DNA of 64,000 nucleotides from JABWBD01 sp040768665 (GCA_040768665.1 JAXGMN010000039.1:65271-129270), one strand, 5' to 3'. Counted from the first letter of the stretch, positions 34,157 through 43,129 are shown. A program made the numbers and translations. The notes: generated from the letters alone by a model not told the origin.

Positions 34157-36283
34157 ATGCGAAGAAACGCCCTGCTGCCACTGATTTTTGCTTGGGCCCT
34201 GGCGATTGCGCTTTCGACCCATGCCGCGGACCAGAAACTGGTCCAGACCTTTCTCGACCGCGAGCTCGTCGGCGACGTGCTTCCGCTGGCCGAGGTGCAG
34301 AAATTTTGCGAAGGCCGCGTGCCCGTGATGAAGAACTCCCCGTCGGCCGAGGCATGGCAGGTCGAGGCGGATCGGCTTCGGGCCGCGGTCCTGGAGAAGA
34401 TCGTCTACCGCGGACAAGCGGCCGCCTGGCGCGACGCGCCGGCCAGGGTCGAGTGGCTCGACGCGATCCCCGGCGGTCCCGGCTACCGGATCAAGAAGTT
34501 CCGCTACGAGGCCCTGCCGGGGCTTTGGATCCCGGGGCTCCTGTATGAGCCGGAGAAGCTTTCGGGCAAAGTGCCGGCGATCCTCAACGTCAACGGCCAC
34601 TCAGCCGAGGGCAAGGCCTACGTGCCCAAGCAGATGCGATGCATCAACCAGGCGAAGCGGGGCATCCTGGCCATGAATGTCGAATGGCTCGGCATGGGGC
34701 AGCTCCGCACCCCCGGCTACACGCACTACACGATGAACCAGATCGATTTGTGCGGCACAAGCGGCCTGGCCCCGTTCTATCTGTGCATGAAGCGGGCGCT
34801 GGACATCCTGATCGGCCTGGAGCATGCGGATCCGGAGCGTGTCGCCGTCACCGGCCTGTCCGGCGGCGGATGGCAGACGATCGTCATCAGCTCGCTCGAT
34901 AGCCGCGTGAAACTGGCGACGCCTGTAGCGGGTTACTCCAGCTATCGTACGCGGGCGCGATACGTGTCCGACCTTGGCGACTCGGAGCAGACCCCCAACG
35001 ATCTGGCCACGATCGTCGACTACACCCACCTGACCGCCATGATGGCCCCGCGGCCGACGCTTCTGATCAAGAACTCGAAGGACAACTGCTGCTTCGCCTC
35101 GGCCCACGCCCTGCCGCCGCTGCTGGAGGCGGCCGGTCCGGTGTTCAAGCTCTTCGGCCGCGAAGAGGCGCTGCGCTGGCATGTCAACGACGACCCCGGC
35201 ACGCACAACTACGAGGTCGATAATCGCCAGGCGTTCTACCGGATGCTAGGGGATTTCTTTTATCAGGGCCAGCAGTTCAATGCCGAGGAGATCCCCTCCG
35301 AAGGCGAAGTCAAAAAGGCCGAGGAACTCGAGGTCCCGATCCCGCCCGACAACGAGACCTTCAACACCCTGGCCCGGAAGCTCAGCCAGCCCCTTCCTAG
35401 CGGCGGCGAGTTGCCCGGCGATAAGAGCCTATCCCAAAACCTCGCGAGGAGAGGGGGACAGGCACATTTTGCTCCGAAGACTCCGCAAAATGAGCCAGTT
35501 CCCGATGGTTTTGGGATAGGCTCCAAGACGTCGGCAGCCGACTGGCAACAGAAAAAGCGGGAGGAACTGAAACAGATCGTCCACGCGAAGGACTACACGG
35601 TTCACGCGATCGGTTCCAAGCCGGAGCAGAACAACGGAGTGACGGCCGTGTTCTGGCGATTGCAGATGGGCGGCGAGTGGACCGTGCCGGCCGTGGAACT
35701 TGCGCCGGCGGATCCGAAGTCGACCGTCATTCTGGTTGCCGATGGAGGCAGGAAGTCGGTCGCCGCCGAGGCATCGAAGCGGATCGACGCCGGCTGCCGC
35801 GTCTTGGCGGTCGATCCGTTCTACTTCGGCGAATCGAAGATCTCCGAGCGGGACTTCCTGTATGCCCTGCTGGTGGCCGGCGTCGGCGAGAGGCCGCTCG
35901 GTCTGCAGGCCAGCCAGGTCGCGGCGATTGCCCGTTGGGCCGAAAGCAAGTTCGCGCAAGGCCCCGTGGAGCTGGTCGCCCTCGGACCGCGGTCGAGCAC
36001 GTACGCGTTGGTAGCCGCGGCGCTGGAGCCGAAAGCCATCGGAAAGCTCGAAGTCCGCAGCCCGTTGGGAAGCCTCAAGGAGGCGATCGAGCAGAACTGG
36101 TCGGTGAACGAGAAGCCGGAGCTGTTCTGCTTCGGATTGCTGGAATCTTTCGATATTCGCCAGATCGCCGCACTCGTGGCGCCGCGAACGTTGACGGTCG
36201 CTGAGCCGGGCGATCGCGCGAAGGCGGAACTGTCGGCCCTGTCGGAGTGGTATCGGCTGCTGGGCGGCGAGTTTGAGATGTAA
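34157..36283 (+). CDS. Secreted alpha/beta-hydrolase (acetyl-xylan-esterase-like), interrupted in frame by a repeat
   Basis: 708 residues from ATG 34157 (GAGGAGA upstream) with signal peptide MRRNALLPLIFAWALAIALS. The first 390 residues form a planctomycete-type secreted alpha/beta hydrolase: YEPEKLSGKVPAILNVNGHS, nucleophile elbow GLSGGGWQ (about residue 236), Asp region PRPTLLIKNSKDNCC and catalytic His in DDPGTHNYE. The second half (about 460-708) is another hydrolase-like domain with DPKSTVILVADGG and ALGPRSSTYAL but no clear nucleophile, so it may be inactive. Between them, codons for 33 residues (35425-35523) are a palindromic repeat. The likely substrate is an acetylated polysaccharide. 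The stop codon lies in the next palindromic repeat. Confidence 0.85.
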   Translation: MRRNALLPLIFAWALAIALSTHAADQKLVQTFLDRELVGDVLPLAEVQKFCEGRVPVMKNSPSAEAWQVEADRLRAAVLEKIVYRGQAAAWRDAPARVEWLDAIPGGPGYRIKKFRYEALPGLWIPGLLYEPEKLSGKVPAILNVNGHSAEGKAYVPKQMRCINQAKRGILAMNVEWLGMGQLRTPGYTHYTMNQIDLCGTSGLAPFYLCMKRALDILIGLEHADPERVAVTGLSGGGWQTIVISSLDSRVKLATPVAGYSSYRTRARYVSDLGDSEQTPNDLATIVDYTHLTAMMAPRPTLLIKNSKDNCCFASAHALPPLLEAAGPVFKLFGREEALRWHVNDDPGTHNYEVDNRQAFYRMLGDFFYQGQQFNAEEIPSEGEVKKAEELEVPIPPDNETFNTLARKLSQPLPSGGELPGDKSLSQNLARRGGQAHFAPKTPQNEPVPDGFGIGSKTSAADWQQKKREELKQIVHAKDYTVHAIGSKPEQNNGVTAVFWRLQMGGEWTVPAVELAPADPKSTVILVADGGRKSVAAEASKRIDAGCRVLAVDPFYFGESKISERDFLYALLVAGVGERPLGLQASQVAAIARWAESKFAQGPVELVALGPRSSTYALVAAALEPKAIGKLEVRSPLGSLKEAIEQNWSVNEKPELFCFGLLESFDIRQIAALVAPRTLTVAEPGDRAKAELSALSEWYRLLGGEFEM
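35425..35523. repeat. Family B palindrome inserted in frame inside a coding sequence
   Basis: 99 bp with perfect outer arms GAGCCTATCCCAAAAC and GTTTTGGGATAGGCTC, and inner GGGGGACAGGCACATTTTGC / GCAAAATGAGCCAGTTCCC. The length is a multiple of three and it contains no stop in the gene frame, so the hydrolase reading frame is kept. Confidence 0.92.
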
Positions 36284-36403
36284 CCGTTCACGCCCGCGGA
36301 AGAGAGGGGGACAGGGCCATGTTTTCGGCCAACGTGTTTCGCGCCAAAACGCCCGCACTGACCGAAAAATGGACCAGTCCCCGGCCGTGGGCGTGAGCGA
36401 TTC
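36280..36403. repeat. Palindromic intergenic repeat, family A copy 2
   Basis: Same design as the copy at 4028: GTAACCGTTCACG start, GGGGGACAGGGCCATGTTTTCGG inner arm, and the complementary arm with ATGGACCAGTCCCC. Again it overlaps the upstream stop codon (TAA 36281-36283). Confidence 0.85.
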
Positions 36404-36424
36404 CGTTTGAGATCGGGAAATAGG

Positions 36425-37249
36425 ATGGATGCGCTGGAAGCGGCAGAAGGTCGCGTCGACCTTTGGTACACGTACCAGGACGGGATCGCGGAACCGCGGC
36501 TCCTCGAAGCCTACGCGGGCCTGCTGTCGGAAGATGAATCGGTTCGTTGGCGACGATTCTTGTTCCAGCGCGATCGCCACCGTTTCCTGATCGCGCGCGC
36601 GATGCTTCGCGATGTCCTCGGGCGGTATGTTGGACGCCACCCGCGGTCGCTGGTGTTCGACTACAATCCTTACGGCAAGCCGGCCCTAGCGCAGCCGCCC
36701 GCCCGGCCGATCGACTTCAATCTCTCGCATTCCGCCGGGCTGGCCGTCTGTGCGGTGACGAGCCACCACGAGGTGGGCGTCGACGTGGAGAGCCCTCAAC
36801 GCCGCACCGACGTGCTCCCCCTGGCGAGGCGATTCTTCGCCGAAACCGAAGTGGCCGAACTGAGCCGCCGCTCACAGGAAGAACAACGTCTCGTGTTCTT
36901 CGAGTACTGGACGCTCAAGGAGGCGTACATCAAGGCATGCGGCAAAGGGCTTTCCATCCCGCTGGACGCCTTCGCCTTCTCGCTCTCGCCGGATCGCGCC
37001 GCCTCCATCCGGTTTGCACCGAGTATCGACGACGACCCCGCAGCCTGGCAGTTCGCCCAGGTTTTCCTCGGTCGCACGTATCCGATCGCAGTGGCTCTGC
37101 GGTCTCGGCTGCAAGGCGAGACGACGTTCCATGTTCGCCGACTCGTCCCCTTGGACCGGCCGAGTGAACCGGTAGCCTTGCCGCCCGAGCCGCTGCGAAG
37201 ATGGAACTTGGAGCCGATTCTCCCCGAACCTCCCGCGGACCCCGAATGA
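36425..37249 (+). CDS. 4'-phosphopantetheinyl transferase, Sfp type
   Basis: 274 residues from ATG 36425. These enzymes move the phosphopantetheine arm of CoA onto a Ser of carrier proteins. Family motifs are all there: RWRRFLFQRDRHRFLIARAMLR (the N-terminal CoA-binding segment), IDFNLSHSAGL, the Mg2+-binding GVDVE (about 117-121) and WTLKEAYIKACGKGLSIPL (about 161). The two-domain length fits Sfp/EntD rather than short AcpS. Its TGA stop overlaps the ATG of the next gene (ATGA), so it is translationally coupled to a type II thioesterase. That pairing is typical for NRPS/PKS loci, but none is visible here; the acyl carrier protein at 50.2 kb is a possible client. Confidence 0.95.
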   Translation: MDALEAAEGRVDLWYTYQDGIAEPRLLEAYAGLLSEDESVRWRRFLFQRDRHRFLIARAMLRDVLGRYVGRHPRSLVFDYNPYGKPALAQPPARPIDFNLSHSAGLAVCAVTSHHEVGVDVESPQRRTDVLPLARRFFAETEVAELSRRSQEEQRLVFFEYWTLKEAYIKACGKGLSIPLDAFAFSLSPDRAASIRFAPSIDDDPAAWQFAQVFLGRTYPIAVALRSRLQGETTFHVRRLVPLDRPSEPVALPPEPLRRWNLEPILPEPPADPE

Positions 37250-38007
37250 GTGACGCCCCTGATTCTGCCCGCTGGTTCCACGAGCCCGAGAATCCCGGAG
37301 CACGGCTTCGGCTTTTCTGCTTTCCGCACGCGGGCGGCGGGGCGGCGAAGTTCTACGCGTGGTCCGGCGAGCTGCCGCGCGAATTCGAAGCTCTGCCGGC
37401 AATGCTGCCGGGACGGGAGGAGCGGTTTCGGGAGCCGGCGGTGGCCTCACTGCCGCTGCTGGTCGAATCGCTTGGAAGGGCAATCGACGACTATACGGGC
37501 ATACCATTCGCCTTCTTGGGGCACAGCATGGGCGCGCTCGTGGCCTTTGAACTGACCCGACGGCTCCGCCGCGAACGAAAACGCCTGCCGGTCTGCCTGT
37601 TCGTGGCGGCCTGTCCCGCCCCGCAATCGCTCCGGATCTCGGAACCGGTTCACAAATTGCCCGATGACGAGTTCTTCCGCCAGGTGCGCGAGCGCTATGG
37701 AGGCGTGCCGGATGCGGTCGCAGCGAACCCGGAGTTGATGGCATTGATGCTGCCGTCGATTCGGGCGGATTTTACGGCGGTGGAAACCTACCGGTACGAT
37801 GAAGAACCGCCGCTGGACTGCCCCATCGTAGCCATGGCCGGCGATAGCGACCGCGAGGTAAGCATCGCTGACGTTTCCGCGTGGCGGCGGCAGACGACGG
37901 CGGCATTCTCCCTGCACATCTTCCCGGGCGGCCACTTCTTTCTCCACGACGCCCCGCGGAATTCCGTGCAACTGGTGAGCAGGCGCTTGCGGTCGTCAAC
38001 AACTTGA
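37246..38007 (+). CDS. Type II thioesterase (GrsT/TesA-like)
   Basis: 253 residues. Type II thioesterases remove stalled or wrong acyl groups from carrier proteins of NRPS and PKS systems. Visible motifs: the N-terminal RLFCFPHAGGGAAKFYAW, the nucleophile elbow LGHSMGALVAFEL (Ser near 94), the Asp region IVAMAGDSDREV and the catalytic His in FPGGHFFLHD. ATG 37246 overlaps the stop of the phosphopantetheinyl transferase. It ends 5 bp before the convergent HNH gene. No signal peptide, so cytoplasmic. Together with the transferase it forms a housekeeping pair for carrier-protein enzymes located elsewhere. Confidence 0.93.
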   Translation: MSDAPDSARWFHEPENPGARLRLFCFPHAGGGAAKFYAWSGELPREFEALPAMLPGREERFREPAVASLPLLVESLGRAIDDYTGIPFAFLGHSMGALVAFELTRRLRRERKRLPVCLFVAACPAPQSLRISEPVHKLPDDEFFRQVRERYGGVPDAVAANPELMALMLPSIRADFTAVETYRYDEEPPLDCPIVAMAGDSDREVSIADVSAWRRQTTAAFSLHIFPGGHFFLHDAPRNSVQLVSRRLRSSTT

Positions 38008-38012
38008 GATGC

Positions 38013-38441
38013 TCAGTCTCGCGGAGGATGCCAGCCGGCCAGCACCCAATAGCTCCGCACTTGCAGCGCGTCCGGATCGTCACTCAGGCGTAAAGCAGCA
38101 ACCGTTGCGCGCCCGACCGGTGTCAAACCGACTATGCGCAGTCCATCGTCTGACCAGCGAAAGTGTTCAAACCAGTTCTGCGACCTCGGATTGAATAACG
38201 CTGCCGGCTCTCCAGTTTGCGGATCCTGATACGAAACCAGATCGCCCTTGTAAGCGTTGCAGAGGGGACAACTCAGCCAAAGATTGTCTTCTTCGGTACG
38301 GCCGCCTTTTGCGCGTGGGATGAGATGCTCAATTTGCAGGCGAGCCATGACCAAGTGCTGAGGACTCAGGCAGTAGCCGCATCGATTGCGAGCCACTTTG
38401 CGAACCCGACGGGCAAGTTCAACCGGGACATAAACTCGCAC
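38013..38441 (-). CDS. HNH endonuclease
   Basis: 142 residues with an N-terminal basic helix (VELARRVRKVARNRCGYC). The HNH core is CGYC...LQIEHLIPRAKGGRTEEDNLWLSCPLCNAYKGD, giving two CxxC zinc pairs and the His-Asn-type catalytic pattern. The C-terminal part (FNPRSQNWFEHFRWSDDG...GLTPVGRATV) matches a widespread small HNH protein. It starts 4 bp after the stop of a small helical protein gene on the same strand, a pairing common in cyanobacteria and planctomycetes. The biological target is unknown; toxin, homing or repair roles are all possible. Confidence 0.9.
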   Translation of the reverse strand: MRVYVPVELARRVRKVARNRCGYCLSPQHLVMARLQIEHLIPRAKGGRTEEDNLWLSCPLCNAYKGDLVSYQDPQTGEPAALFNPRSQNWFEHFRWSDDGLRIVGLTPVGRATVAALRLSDDPDALQVRSYWVLAGWHPPRD

Positions 38442-38445
38442 AGTA

Positions 38446-38808
38446 TCAACTCAGGGGATGCCTAAGTCCACGAGCTACGGCTACGTTCAACGCTTGGGCT
38501 TTACGCACCAACCGCATCCGGTAATTCCGCATCGTTTCATCCAGATTAAGGCGGTCAGCTTCGGTAAGAAGCCCTTCGCGGTTCCGGTCGAGTAAGTCGT
38601 CCAATTGTTCCTGGCGATCGGCTTCCATTTGACTTTCACACAAGGCAAGAAGTTCGTCGTCGGGTAGCGAATTTATGTCCGGCTCGCTGCCACCGCGGTC
38701 GATCCAATCGACGAGGACCTCTTCAAATCGGCGCTGCGTGCGCGCCGCGACCAGGCGGACCCGCTCTGCCAATTCGCTGGGAAGTTCCAACGTCACTCGC
38801 TCAGTCAT
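38446..38808 (-). CDS. Small ribbon-helix-helix-like/helical protein paired with HNH nuclease
   Basis: 120 residues from ATG 38808 (GAGGG upstream). The start TERVTLELPSELAERVRLVA resembles an RHH DNA-binding N-terminus. The rest is charged helical (SLPDDELLALCESQMEADRQEQLDDLL, NREGLLTEADRLNLDETMRNY, VRKAQALNVAV). The gene lies directly upstream of the HNH nuclease with a 4-bp gap, so it is almost surely co-transcribed. An antitoxin or autorepressor role is suggested by position and fold only. Confidence 0.75.
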   Translation of the reverse strand: MTERVTLELPSELAERVRLVAARTQRRFEEVLVDWIDRGGSEPDINSLPDDELLALCESQMEADRQEQLDDLLDRNREGLLTEADRLNLDETMRNYRMRLVRKAQALNVAVARGLRHPLS

Positions 38809-39197
38809 AAGGGCTCCCTCGTGGAAACGCATCCTCCAGTATTTTACTAGCGAGGCGGCCGCAATTCTATGCAACTATTCGACGGGATTGGTTGCTATGC
38901 CTGGAGGTCGCTTACCACTGTTGAGGGGACAGGCTCCGCCGCGGTCGACGTTTCTGGCGAGTGGCGAAAAGCAGCAGTCGGCAGGCCCCGGGGCGGGACT
39001 AGTCTGTCGCGCAGAACAGTTGTAGGTCTCCGCCACCGCTGCAATAATAGAAACCCTGTGGTTCTTCTCGCCTGCTGCGGAAGGAGTAATTCGATGGCAA
39101 CCGGAATGACACCCCGGGTTCTCAACAATTCAACGGCCTGGTAGCACGGGCCGACGACCAGAGTGCCCGTTGATCATTCGTCGCAAGGGAGTGCTTG
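38809..39197. other. Intergenic gap without a supported gene
   Basis: About 390 bp between divergent genes. A short open frame (38869-39144) has no ribosome site or recognisable pattern. Presumably holds the two promoters. Confidence 0.45.
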
Positions 39198-39635
39198 ATG
39201 GACCGGACTACAGCGACAGGCCGTCCCGAACGGGCCGTGGCCGCGTTGTTGCGGATCTACGCGGCGATCTTGCTGACGGCCTTGATCCCCACCGTGATGC
39301 CGTTCGCGTGGATGGAAGAAATTCACGATGAACTGGGCCTCGGCGACCTGCCGGGGCAGCCGATCGTCCATTACCTGACCCGCTCGCAGTCGGGCTTGTA
39401 TGCGGTTCAGGGCGCGATGTTCCTTTTCGTCTCGCTCGACGTTCGCCGCTACCTGCCGCTCGTGAAATTCCTCGCCGTGCTGAAGATCCTTTTCGGGATC
39501 GCAATGCTTGCGCTGGATATCGTGATCGGGATGCCGCTTTTCTGGACACTCGGAGAAGGGCCGATCATCATCGGCTTGGGAAGTGTGCTGCTGGCGCTTG
39601 CGAGCCGAGCGGATGCCGAGCGCCGCGCAGCGTAG
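39198..39635 (+). CDS. Small four-helix membrane protein of unknown function
   Basis: 145 residues from ATG 39198 (AAGGGAG upstream). Four hydrophobic segments: about 18-36 (LRIYAAILLTALIPTVMPFA), 72-88 (YAVQGAMFLFVSLDV), 93-118 (PLVKFLAVLKILFGIAMLALD) and 121-140 (MPLFWTLGEGPIIIGLGSVLLALA). No charged catalytic motif. Its stop lies 47 bp before the convergent folate/methionine enzyme gene. No family is recognised with certainty. Confidence 0.75.
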   Translation: MDRTTATGRPERAVAALLRIYAAILLTALIPTVMPFAWMEEIHDELGLGDLPGQPIVHYLTRSQSGLYAVQGAMFLFVSLDVRRYLPLVKFLAVLKILFGIAMLALDIVIGMPLFWTLGEGPIIIGLGSVLLALASRADAERRAA

Positions 39636-39682
39636 GGTGGACGGAAGTCCGCCCTACGGACGCTTTCTTGGCGTATACGGGC

Positions 39683-41527
39683 CTAAAGCTCCCATCCCTC
39701 GATCACCGCCAGCGCCGTTTCGATTTTGCCAAACGGTGCGCTCACCTGGATCCCGGCAATTCGGTCGTGCACGCGCCGGACCGACTCCTGGGCGATGCGA
39801 ATTCCCATGGCCATCTGCTCGTCGCGGCTGGTAATGGATGCCATCCGCTCCATGATCGCATCGGGGATCTCCACGCCGGGGACTTCGTTGTGCAGGAACA
39901 TGGCATTTCGGTAGCTGGCCAGCGGCCAGATGCCGGCAAGGATCGGGATTTCGTATTGTTGGACCTCGTCGAGAAACCGCAACAGCGCATCGGCATCGAA
40001 GACCGGCTGCGTAATGGCGAACTCAGCGCCGGCCTCGACCTTCCGGCGAAAGCGGTCGAGTTCCCGCTTGCGATCCAGGGCGGTCGGATCCAGGCCGACG
40101 CCGATGAAGGCCGACGTCTGCGGTTCGATCGACTGGCCGCCGAGGTCGACCCCGCAATTCAGCCGCTTCTGCACGCCGACCATACCGATCGAGTCGGTAT
40201 CGAACACACCCGTGGCATGCGGATAATTGCCCAGCTTGGGAGGATCACCGGTAATGAACAGGATGTTATGGATGCCGGAGGCCGCACAGGCCAGCAGGTC
40301 GGCTTGCATCCCGATCAGATTCCTGTCGCGGCAACAGAAGTGGAGGATCACCTCGATGCCCACCGCCTGTTGGATCCGTTCGGCGACGATGAGCGGAGAG
40401 ATCCGCGAACTGGCACGGGGACCGTCGGGGATATTGATCGCATCGAGCCCGTGGCGATACAGGGCCTGCGACTTCTCGATTGTCGAACTGAGATCCCAGC
40501 CGCGGGGCGGCAGCAGCTCAACACTCGTACACCACTTCCGGTTCTTCAACCGCCACGCGAATCGGGACCGTTCGGTGATCGGAGTGGGTTCCTTCAGCTC
40601 CGCCGATTCCGCCGGCTTGCTGACCATCACCCGGGCAACTCGCGACCGGGCCAGCGGCTTGACTGCCGCGGAGAGTTCCCGGATATGTTCCGGCGTAATC
40701 CCGCAGCAGCCGCCGACGGCGCTCACTCCCAGGCTGACATACTGTCGGGCGTACGTCGTCAAATACTCCGGCGAGCAGAAATAGATGTTGCGGTTCTCGA
40801 CTTCGCGGGGCATCCCGGCGTTGGGCTGCACGATAAGCGGCAAGGTCGTCAGGTGTACCGCCTTTTCAACCGCGCTGAGCAGCCCGTCCGGTCCGGTGCC
40901 GCAATTCATGCCCCACGCAATCGGCTGCGGATAGTCGTCCGGAAAAGGAGCGAGCATACGCTCCACCGGCTCGCCGGAGACCGTCTCCGCGCGCTCGTGA
41001 AGTGCAAAGGACACCGCGAACGGAACCTCGGGCAACCGGCGCATGGCCGCGGCGCAGCGTTCGAGCGATTGACGGCTCGGCTGCGTCTCGAACAAGATGA
41101 AATCGGCGCCGCCGTCGATCAGGGCTTCCGCCTGCTCGGCAACCATTTCGTCGACCTGGCCGTCGTACTGCGGCTGGGGCGGCATCGGCCCGATCGAACC
41201 CGCAACCCAAACCGGTCGGCCCGCTTCGTCGGCAACTTCGCGGGCAATCCTTGCACCGGCGGTGCAGATTTCCCGCAGTCTCTCCGCCAGGCCGAACTTG
41301 CCCAGCGCGACGCGGTTGGCTCCGAATGTGTTCGTGGTAAGCACATCGGCCCCGGCCTCGCAGTAGTCGGCGTGGACCTGCCGGATCAGCTTGGCTTCCG
41401 ACAAGCACAGTTCGTCGAAACAGCGATTGGTGAAGACGTGGTGTCGATAGAGTTCGGTGCCCATCGGGCCATCGAACACCAGCACTCCTGTGCGGAGGGC
41501 TTCCACAAACATCAGTCGGTCAGGCAT
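39683..41527 (-). CDS. Bifunctional homocysteine S-methyltransferase / methylenetetrahydrofolate reductase
   Basis: 614 residues from ATG 41527 (MPDRLMFVEALRTG). The N-terminal homocysteine methyltransferase domain (about 5-290) has FDGPMGTELYR, AGADVLTTNTFGANR, the zinc-site cysteine in MNCGTGPDG and the pair in GGCCGITPEHI. The C-terminal methylenetetrahydrofolate reductase domain (about 320-610) has SVELLPPRGWD, NIPDGPRASSRISPL, HFCCRDRN, FITGDPPKLGNYPHATGVFD and the FAITQPVFDADAL region. The fusion is well known in Firmicutes, cyanobacteria and planctomycetes. It makes 5-methyl-THF, and the methyltransferase domain makes methionine. No SAM or cobalamin riboswitch was recognised upstream. 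Confidence 0.95.
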   Translation of the reverse strand: MPDRLMFVEALRTGVLVFDGPMGTELYRHHVFTNRCFDELCLSEAKLIRQVHADYCEAGADVLTTNTFGANRVALGKFGLAERLREICTAGARIAREVADEAGRPVWVAGSIGPMPPQPQYDGQVDEMVAEQAEALIDGGADFILFETQPSRQSLERCAAAMRRLPEVPFAVSFALHERAETVSGEPVERMLAPFPDDYPQPIAWGMNCGTGPDGLLSAVEKAVHLTTLPLIVQPNAGMPREVENRNIYFCSPEYLTTYARQYVSLGVSAVGGCCGITPEHIRELSAAVKPLARSRVARVMVSKPAESAELKEPTPITERSRFAWRLKNRKWCTSVELLPPRGWDLSSTIEKSQALYRHGLDAINIPDGPRASSRISPLIVAERIQQAVGIEVILHFCCRDRNLIGMQADLLACAASGIHNILFITGDPPKLGNYPHATGVFDTDSIGMVGVQKRLNCGVDLGGQSIEPQTSAFIGVGLDPTALDRKRELDRFRRKVEAGAEFAITQPVFDADALLRFLDEVQQYEIPILAGIWPLASYRNAMFLHNEVPGVEIPDAIMERMASITSRDEQMAMGIRIAQESVRRVHDRIAGIQVSAPFGKIETALAVIEGWEL

Positions 41528-41806
41528 GAGAAAAAGCGAATATCCAATCCTGTTGGGGGGTGGGGCTACGAGTCGCGCAAATGATCCTTCAGCTTGCCGG
41601 CTGATACGGAATCCCAAACGCACGCCGATCGCGATTGGGTTTGTCGGAACCGGGTATTCTCCGGTATCCGTACCCCGTTTTCAAGAGAAGTAACGATCTT
41701 GAGGTCCGCACGCATCCATCGACTGTCCAAACGGCGGCTTGCCCATCGGCTGTCTCCTGCCTAAACTGGCCGACAGCGACAACCTCCGCCCCCTCGGAGC
41801 GTCCCA

Positions 41807-43129
41807 ATGCAACGCCCGATGGTCTGCTCTCGCCGTCGATTCCTGCACGCATCCGCCGCGGCCCTTTGGGGCGCTGCCTGCCTCCGGCCATCGATAGCCG
41901 GCGAGGTCCCTACGGATTTGCCACTGATGGTGGGTACCGGCAGGGCCGAAATCACTCCGCCGCTTGAGGTCAGCATCCTGATGTCGTCCGGCCAAAAGCT
42001 TTGGGAGCCGTTTCGAGGAGTCCGCCTGCCGCTCTATGCCCGAGCCGTCGTCATCCAGCGCGACGAGCGGATCGTCGCGCTGGTTGCACTCGATCTGATC
42101 GGACTGGCCGGCGAAGCGGTGGGCGGAATGGCCCGCTTTCGAGAGTGGATTGTCGCCGCAGCCGGCGGCGCTGTATCCGCCGACGATCTGGTTCTTGCGT
42201 CGAGCCACACGCACTCCGCGCCGGAGTCGATCGCGCTGACCGATCTGAAGGACACCGAGCCGTTTCAGCGATGGACCCGGCGGCTTGCGGAGCAGATCGG
42301 ATCGGCAATCCGAACCGCGGCGGGTAATCTTCGGCCCTGCCGGCTGGCCGTGGCCGAGCAGCCGGCGCCCGGGATGAACGTGAACCGCCGGGTGAAGACG
42401 AAACGGGGAATCGGCCACGCCTGGGGGGAACTCTCGCCGGAGCAGGTGATTGGTCCGGAAGGGCCCCACGACGAGTCTGTCCGAGTGGCCGCCTTTCTCG
42501 ACGCCCGCGACGAGCCGATCGCGATTCTCGTCAACGCCACGGCCCATCCGGTGCTCGAGATGTGCTTGCCCGACGTCTCGCCCGACTATCCGGGCGAGAT
42601 GGCAATCGTGCTGGAGAATCGCTATCCCTCGGCCAGCGCTCTGTTTCTGCAGGGTGCCTGCGGCAATATCAACCCGCCGAAAATGGAGCGTTGTCCGGAA
42701 AACGCTCGTATTTACGGACGGAAACTCGCCGGTTTTGTCGACGCGGCGATGCGCAAGCTTCATCCGGCCGGGGGCGATCGCCTGGCCCTCGGCTGGAAAC
42801 CGGTGGAACTGCCGACTCGCACGCTGGACGACACGCCCGCAGCGGAGCCCTTGAAGACGAGAGTCGGCGCTTTGCGAATCGGTCAGGCGGGCTTCGTCCT
42901 TTTGCCGGGCGAGCCGTTTTTGGAGATCGCGGTCGACATTTGCGAGAAGTCTCCGCTGGGGTTTACGGCCGTGGTCGGTTACGCCGACGACTACATCGGC
43001 TACATCCCAACGGACCGAGCCTTCGACCATGGCGGTTATGAAGTCCGCGCGGGCCTGTGGTCCAGGGTTGGCCGCGGCAGCGCGGCGATCGTTCGCGATG
43101 CCGCAATCGAGTTGCTCGAGCGGGGCTGA
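41807..43129 (+). CDS. Tat-exported neutral/alkaline ceramidase-like hydrolase
   Basis: 440 residues. The N-terminus has a twin-arginine signal (SRRRFLHASAAALWGAACL). The mature part follows the N-terminal domain of neutral/alkaline non-lysosomal ceramidases: VGTGRAEITPPL, the metal-site histidines in SSHTHSAPES, VNATAHPVLEM, LFLQGACGNINPP and the end VVGYADDYIGYIPTDRAFDHGGYEV. The C-terminal Ig-like domain of true ceramidases is absent, as is common in planctomycete homologues. Such proteins are often annotated only as ceramidase-like; true substrate (N-acyl sphingoids or other amides) is unknown. Secreted or periplasmic and probably a zinc enzyme. Confidence 0.85.
   Translation: MQRPMVCSRRRFLHASAAALWGAACLRPSIAGEVPTDLPLMVGTGRAEITPPLEVSILMSSGQKLWEPFRGVRLPLYARAVVIQRDERIVALVALDLIGLAGEAVGGMARFREWIVAAAGGAVSADDLVLASSHTHSAPESIALTDLKDTEPFQRWTRRLAEQIGSAIRTAAGNLRPCRLAVAEQPAPGMNVNRRVKTKRGIGHAWGELSPEQVIGPEGPHDESVRVAAFLDARDEPIAILVNATAHPVLEMCLPDVSPDYPGEMAIVLENRYPSASALFLQGACGNINPPKMERCPENARIYGRKLAGFVDAAMRKLHPAGGDRLALGWKPVELPTRTLDDTPAAEPLKTRVGALRIGQAGFVLLPGEPFLEIAVDICEKSPLGFTAVVGYADDYIGYIPTDRAFDHGGYEVRAGLWSRVGRGSAAIVRDAAIELLERG

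Noticed and set aside
33154..36283. Polysaccharide utilisation locus
   Set aside because: Only a DUF1080 protein and one esterase-like protein are present; no sulfatases, transporters or regulators adjoin.
39668..41584. 638-codon open frame opposite the methionine/folate enzyme
   Set aside because: Shadow of a strongly conserved bifunctional enzyme.
41528..41806. SAM or cobalamin riboswitch ahead of the methionine/folate enzyme
   Set aside because: No conserved riboswitch core could be recognised in the divergent spacer.
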